A stretch of DNA of 6,821 nucleotides, taken from Paracoccaceae bacterium (GTDB taxonomy: Bacteria > Pseudomonadota > Alphaproteobacteria > Rhodobacterales > Rhodobacteraceae). Below the pieces are notes generated by a model that ran no database searches, was not told the DNA's origin, and saw only the letters and a program-made list of their open reading frames with translations. Shown here piece after piece: positions 4,118-6,821 of the stretch. Each line of letters begins with the position of its first letter. Within the stretch, counting starts at the first letter, position 1. The translations under genes were made by a program, and so were the position numbers. Location: NCBI GenBank assembly GCA_007128865.1, contig SKWP01000228.1, positions 1-6,821 of the forward strand. Direction: 5' to 3'.

Positions 4118-6821
4118 GAGCCCTTCCTGTCTACAGACGCCAATCGGCCACCTGTAGTCGAAGGCGCGAACTCCGTGGTTCTGACCCCCGGAACCGTCCT
4201 GCTGGCGCTCGACTTCGTCACCGTCACCGACCCGGACGGCCCCGACGACATCGATTTCGTACGTTTCTGGGACGCCACACCCGGCACCGACGGCGGCTTC
4301 CTCACCCTCGACGGCGCCCGCATCGACAGCAGTTTCGTCGACGTTGCGCTCGACGACCTCACCCGCGTCGCCTATCAGGCCGGCCCAGAGACCGGCAGCA
4401 ACGCCATCGTCATCGAAGCCTTCGACCGCGCCGGCCTGACCAGCGGCGACTTCGAACTGGAGTTCGTGATTGAGGCGGGCGCGCTTGCGGATCTATATCG
4501 CCCAACCAGCGCGGACCTCGAATACCTCGCGCGGGCGCTGGCGTACGGACGAAGTTCGCTGTCGGCCGAACCCGACTTCCGCCTGCACGAGGCGGTGCTT
4601 GCCGGTGACTGGGCCACGTATGAGGCGCTGGTCCCGGCGTTCAGCCTTCCCGATGGTTACGTTATCGACCGCGTCTTCGTCGAGCCGGGCCGACGGGCTG
4701 CCGAGCCCGGGTTTCTCGGCATCGGGCTGACCTCGGAAACCGGAGAGCCGATCCTGGTGATGCGCGGAACCACTGGCGCGCTTGATTGGGTGGACAATCT
4801 CAATGCCGCCGGGGCGGGGTATCGCCAAGTAGAAGCGGTATGGAACGATACCGGCAACTTCAAAGGCGTCAGGTCTTGGATAAGCGAGCTCGTCGGCGAA
4901 GATGGTGATCCGCTGCCCGTCCATATCACGGGCCATAGCCAAGGCGGCGCCCAAGCTCAGGTCATTGCAGCGCGCGCGGTTGCGCTTGATGTGCCGGTTG
5001 GCTCGGTCGCCACGTTCAATTCGCCGGGACTACCAGAGGGGGCACTGATCTCGCCGGGTGATGCGGCCATTGGAAGTGTCGATCACTTTGTTTCTTCGGG
5101 AGATGTGGTTTCCCTTGTCGGAAATCAGTTCCTTCCGGGCACCGTAACGCTCTATGCCGTTGACTACCCCGACATCTTGGAATTCGCGGGGTTCTCGAAT
5201 TCCCTGTTTGCCGACTTCAACGCCCGCGTGGGAGGACAGGGCGAACTCGAGATCGCGTCAGCAAAGACGAGACTCGAATTTCTCGTAGATCAATTCTCCA
5301 ACGATGAATTAGACGCAATGATCTACTCTCAGGTTCAGAGTGTCTTCCCATTGCCGCACACCGGCCATTCCGCCCTGAGCGCATCGGCTTCGCTGCTGGG
5401 GGCATCGGAAAGTGAAAGGGGCCAGATACTGGGCGAGGTTTCTTCCGGCGTCCTCTCTGCCGGCAGTTTCTCGTTCAGCAACTTCACCCATCCGCTCGAT
5501 GATGGCACGTTTCTGCAATTCTCCGACGACCGTTTTGCCGACATGTCGCAGCACGTGCACGATCTGTTGTCTTTCGTCGCGGGTACGGTCGTTGATGGAG
5601 CCAACTGGCTTAGGGCCTGGTACGGCTGGGGGCAGGTTGGTCGGATCTGGGGGAGCGATGCGTCGCAAACGATCGAGGAGTTCGGAATTACGCGGGAACT
5701 GGTGAGATCTGTCATCGAAGATGGCAGGAGAATCCAAAGGTTTCTGGCCGATAATGATCTGCTGATGCGCTCGGAGTGGCAAGGTGGTTTTGAAGTCATC
5801 TCGCAATTGCGTAGTCTAGAAACAGCTTCGGCAGGTCTATTGCCGGCCCTAGATGCCGTGGATGATAGCGCATTGGAAATGTCGCAGGATGATCTGGGGC
5901 GGAATGTTCTGACTGACAGAGGCGTTCAAATTTCTGCCTTCTTGACACCACTTGAAGGAGGCGCAGTCGAGTCATCGGCTTCGAACTCGATCTTCATGGC
6001 AGGGCCGGGAATCGACCGTTTCGGGATGGCTGGGGGCGGCAACCTCATCTTTGGGACAGCCTCGGAGCTTCACAACGACATGCTATACGGCTTTGGGGAA
6101 ACGGACCTGCTGCTGACCCTTGCCGAAGCCTTCCAGCGCGACGCGCTTCTGCCGCGTGTAGGCTCGGCGATCATTGGCGTCGATCTATTGGGTGACGCAG
6201 TACCGGACTTCGAGGTCCGTCTCGAAGGGGTTTACGATCTCGATGCCTTCGCCGTCATGCCTGCCCCCGGCGGTACAGCGATCTTCTATCGCGCGGCTCC
6301 ACCGGAAGTCGTCGCCACCGTTGAGGTTGCGGCGATCAACAGGGCCGGAAACCCGATGACTGACTTCGTGCTGCATCTGGAGCGTCCTTTCGGAACTGTG
6401 CACGTCACAGATGCCAACCAGCCCGGAAATGTTGCCTTCGATGTCTTGCTCGGCACGGAAGGTCAACTGCTAGCCGTGCGCGCTCATGCAGCCGACGATC
6501 CGGCCATCACGGCAAGTTCTGCGCTCGAGACATTGCGGATGGCGGTGGGACTTGATCCTTCCTGGGGACCGGCAGGCGCGATGGACTTCATCGCCGCCGA
6601 CTTCAACGGCGATGGGCAGGTCAACGCGGAAGATGCACTCGAGATCTTGAGGGTCGCAGTTGGTCTGCCCGCTGCCCACGAGCCGCGCTGGCTGTTCGTC
6701 GATAGCGAAGCCGATCTTTCAGAGGTCAGCCGGTCGAACACGCAGGTTGAACCTGGTTTGCGGCTCGCCCCGATCACCGCCGATACCACTGACCTCAGCC
6801 TCACGGGTATCCTCATCGGCC
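3383..6821 (+). CDS. Secreted class 3 lipase-like protein with beta-propeller-like, cadherin-like, RTX-type and dockerin-like modules (3' partial)
   Basis: The frame opens at ATG 3383 (in-frame TGA at 3368-3370 directly upstream) and stays open for 1146 codons to the window edge. It starts with MTIFIHDLTG, has no N-terminal signal peptide, and has no cysteine in the visible sequence; both fit type I secretion through a C-terminal signal. Order: beta-propeller-like N-terminus (1-245), cadherin-like repeat (255-365), lipase domain (about 366-668) with RGTT (461-464), GHSQG (517-521, nucleophile Ser519), Asp574 in SSGDVV and His659 or His662 in PHTGH, an unrecognised helical region (670-866), an RTX-C-terminus-like part (868-955), and a dockerin-like pair (1038-1106). 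The expected activity is hydrolysis of an ester or acyl lipid outside the cell; the substrate is unknown. The C-terminal TGILIG resembles the last strand of comparable proteins, so perhaps only a few residues are missing. Confidence 0.9.
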   Translation, partial: MTIFIHDLTGLFGFFDPRSGEVTGLGDFGQTITDVSFGHDGTLYAIDFNSLHIADPDSGTLDFVRTLPISQANSLATGFEPQAGTEHSRAFVGAGDGRWAQFYFETGEIVGEGSFPQNWQASGDIVGYTRDDGVREWIVAAQRGGGLIGPTHAFLRYIYDPDAPYIGTNLGVFSQDDDTDVRIVVNNHNVRNLWALAGPGEPGEPFFGFAGARAYEFELDPLSVRQIADLSGYGFVEIAGAARVVEPFLSTDANRPPVVEGANSVVLTPGTVLLALDFVTVTDPDGPDDIDFVRFWDATPGTDGGFLTLDGARIDSSFVDVALDDLTRVAYQAGPETGSNAIVIEAFDRAGLTSGDFELEFVIEAGALADLYRPTSADLEYLARALAYGRSSLSAEPDFRLHEAVLAGDWATYEALVPAFSLPDGYVIDRVFVEPGRRAAEPGFLGIGLTSETGEPILVMRGTTGALDWVDNLNAAGAGYRQVEAVWNDTGNFKGVRSWISELVGEDGDPLPVHITGHSQGGAQAQVIAARAVALDVPVGSVATFNSPGLPEGALISPGDAAIGSVDHFVSSGDVVSLVGNQFLPGTVTLYAVDYPDILEFAGFSNSLFADFNARVGGQGELEIASAKTRLEFLVDQFSNDELDAMIYSQVQSVFPLPHTGHSALSASASLLGASESERGQILGEVSSGVLSAGSFSFSNFTHPLDDGTFLQFSDDRFADMSQHVHDLLSFVAGTVVDGANWLRAWYGWGQVGRIWGSDASQTIEEFGITRELVRSVIEDGRRIQRFLADNDLLMRSEWQGGFEVISQLRSLETASAGLLPALDAVDDSALEMSQDDLGRNVLTDRGVQISAFLTPLEGGAVESSASNSIFMAGPGIDRFGMAGGGNLIFGTASELHNDMLYGFGETDLLLTLAEAFQRDALLPRVGSAIIGVDLLGDAVPDFEVRLEGVYDLDAFAVMPAPGGTAIFYRAAPPEVVATVEVAAINRAGNPMTDFVLHLERPFGTVHVTDANQPGNVAFDVLLGTEGQLLAVRAHAADDPAITASSALETLRMAVGLDPSWGPAGAMDFIAADFNGDGQVNAEDALEILRVAVGLPAAHEPRWLFVDSEADLSEVSRSNTQVEPGLRLAPITADTTDLSLTGILIG
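3980..3997 (+). repeat. Two tandem copies of GGCGAGCCC encoding GEPGEP
   Basis: The nine-base unit is repeated exactly and in frame (residues 200-205), preceded by GGGCCC, giving GPGEPGEP. It is a loop-like insertion of slippage-prone, GC-rich sequence; its length could vary between strains. Confidence 0.7.
4145..4477 (+). other. Cadherin-like repeat module of gene B
   Basis: Residues 255-365 start with RPPVVEG and read LDFVTVTDPDGPDDIDFVRFWD, then GGFLTLDGARIDSSFVDVAL and DLTRVAYQAGPETGSNAIV with EAFDRAGLTS. The D-x-DG, FWD and Gly-x-phobic Gly-Ala-x-x-D layout, then a Val-Ala-Tyr-x-Ala-Gly strand, matches the single-copy cadherin-like modules of large RTX exoproteins. The acidic turns (DPDGPDD) could bind calcium. 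Only one copy is present. Confidence 0.55.
4478..5386 (+). other. Class 3 lipase-type alpha/beta hydrolase domain of gene B
   Basis: Residues about 366-668. Strand ILVMRGTTG (457-465) carries the RGT of the oxyanion-hole loop of class 3 lipases. VHITGHSQGGAQAQ (513-526) is the nucleophile elbow with Ser519. SVATFNSPGL (541-550) is the next core strand with the NSPG turn. DHFVSSGDVVSLVG (567-580) gives the likely catalytic Asp574, 55 residues after Ser519. The His is one of two in LPHTGHS (His659, His662). Residues 366-456 form a helical lead-in typical of the family. The substrate cannot be read from the sequence. Confidence 0.75.
5390..5980 (+). other. Unrecognised mainly helical region of gene B after the lipase domain
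   Basis: Residues about 670-866 contain amphipathic helical stretches (for example 717-734 and 761-793), an aromatic cluster NWLRAWYGWG (741-750), and HVHD (724-727). The segment FTHPLDDGTF (701-710) may be the end of the hydrolase lobe or a lid. No family is recognised. Confidence 0.4.
5984..6247 (+). other. RTX C-terminus-like segment of gene B without canonical calcium repeats
   Basis: Residues 868-955 read GPGIDRFGMAGGGNLIFGTA, then SELHNDMLYGFGETDLLLTL and GDAVPDFEVRLEGVYDLDAF. The LhnDmLYGFGetDlL pattern is that of the strand following RTX repeats (D-x-I-x-G-F-x-x-x-D). No canonical GGxGxD nonapeptide is found, so the calcium-binding beta-roll is absent or degenerate. Confidence 0.5.
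6494..6700 (+). repeat. Dockerin-like pair: one degenerate and one intact calcium loop
   Basis: ALETLRMAVGL (1047-1057) and ALEILRVAVGL (1085-1095) are the two helices, 9 of 11 residues identical, coded at 6521-6553 and 6635-6667 with 23 of 33 bases identical. The second copy is preceded by an intact EF-hand loop DFNGDGQVNAED (1073-1084). The first copy is preceded by DDPAITASS, which lacks the calcium ligands. Dockerins usually have two loops. The following LFVDSEADLSEV and TDLSLTGILIG match the tail that follows such pairs in alphaproteobacterial exoproteins, from memory. Confidence 0.7.

Noticed and set aside
4493..4954. Minus-strand open frame of 153 codons opposite the lipase domain
   Set aside because: It is the complement of the clearly coding lipase region containing RGTT and GHSQG.
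5309..5806. Minus-strand open frame of 165 codons opposite gene B
   Set aside because: The plus-strand frame is continuous through it with lipase-end and helical sequence; the antisense translation shows no recognisable motif or ribosome binding site.

Overview
The window is GC-rich and almost fully coding on the plus strand. It holds two very large genes, both cut by the window edges and separated by 116 bases. Gene A (3-3266, 5' end missing) encodes a multidomain cell-envelope protein built around peptidoglycan-binding modules. Gene B (3383 to the window end, 3' end missing) encodes a protein of at least 1146 residues with a class 3 lipase-type alpha/beta hydrolase core and modules typical of secreted RTX/dockerin-like proteins. 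Because gene B has no stop codon inside the window, it is easily missed by stop-bounded ORF calling. I found no RNA gene, mobile element, CRISPR array or convincing minus-strand gene.

The organism is probably an alphaproteobacterium, most likely Rhodobacterales (Roseobacter-like). This is inferred from the style of the proteins: the peptidoglycan-binding segment followed by a short helical stretch and a Pro/Ala/Gly linker in gene A, and in gene B the beta-propeller-like start, the WD-containing cadherin-like repeat and the dockerin-type ALExLRxAVGL pair. No marker gene is present, so the assignment is tentative.

Layout of gene A: peptidoglycan-binding domain 1 (3-170), low-complexity linker (about 300-460), an unassigned domain with a CxxC pair (471-956), peptidoglycan-binding domain 2 (about 1014-1190), three tandem four-cysteine modules (1278-2291), an M23/LytM-like domain with a damaged metal site (2373-2723), and a helical C-terminus with a possible third peptidoglycan-binding fold (about 3045-3190). 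Layout of gene B: beta-propeller-like N-terminus (3383-4120), cadherin-like RTX-type repeat (4145-4475), lipase domain (about 4480-5390), an unrecognised helical region (5390-5980), an RTX-C-terminus-like segment without canonical calcium repeats (5984-6250), and a dockerin-like pair with one intact calcium loop (6500-6700), ending very near the expected protein end.

The two products look built for different compartments. Gene A has 18 cysteines, all within residues 135-738, as expected of a periplasmic or outer-envelope protein stabilised by disulfides. Gene B has no cysteine in 1146 residues and no N-terminal signal peptide, as expected of a type I secretion substrate. Whether they work together is not shown by the sequence; they share only orientation and proximity. 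The most unusual items are the tandem Cys modules with a near-fixed 33/18/31 spacing, the pseudo-M23 domain, and the lipase embedded in an RTX/dockerin-like architecture.
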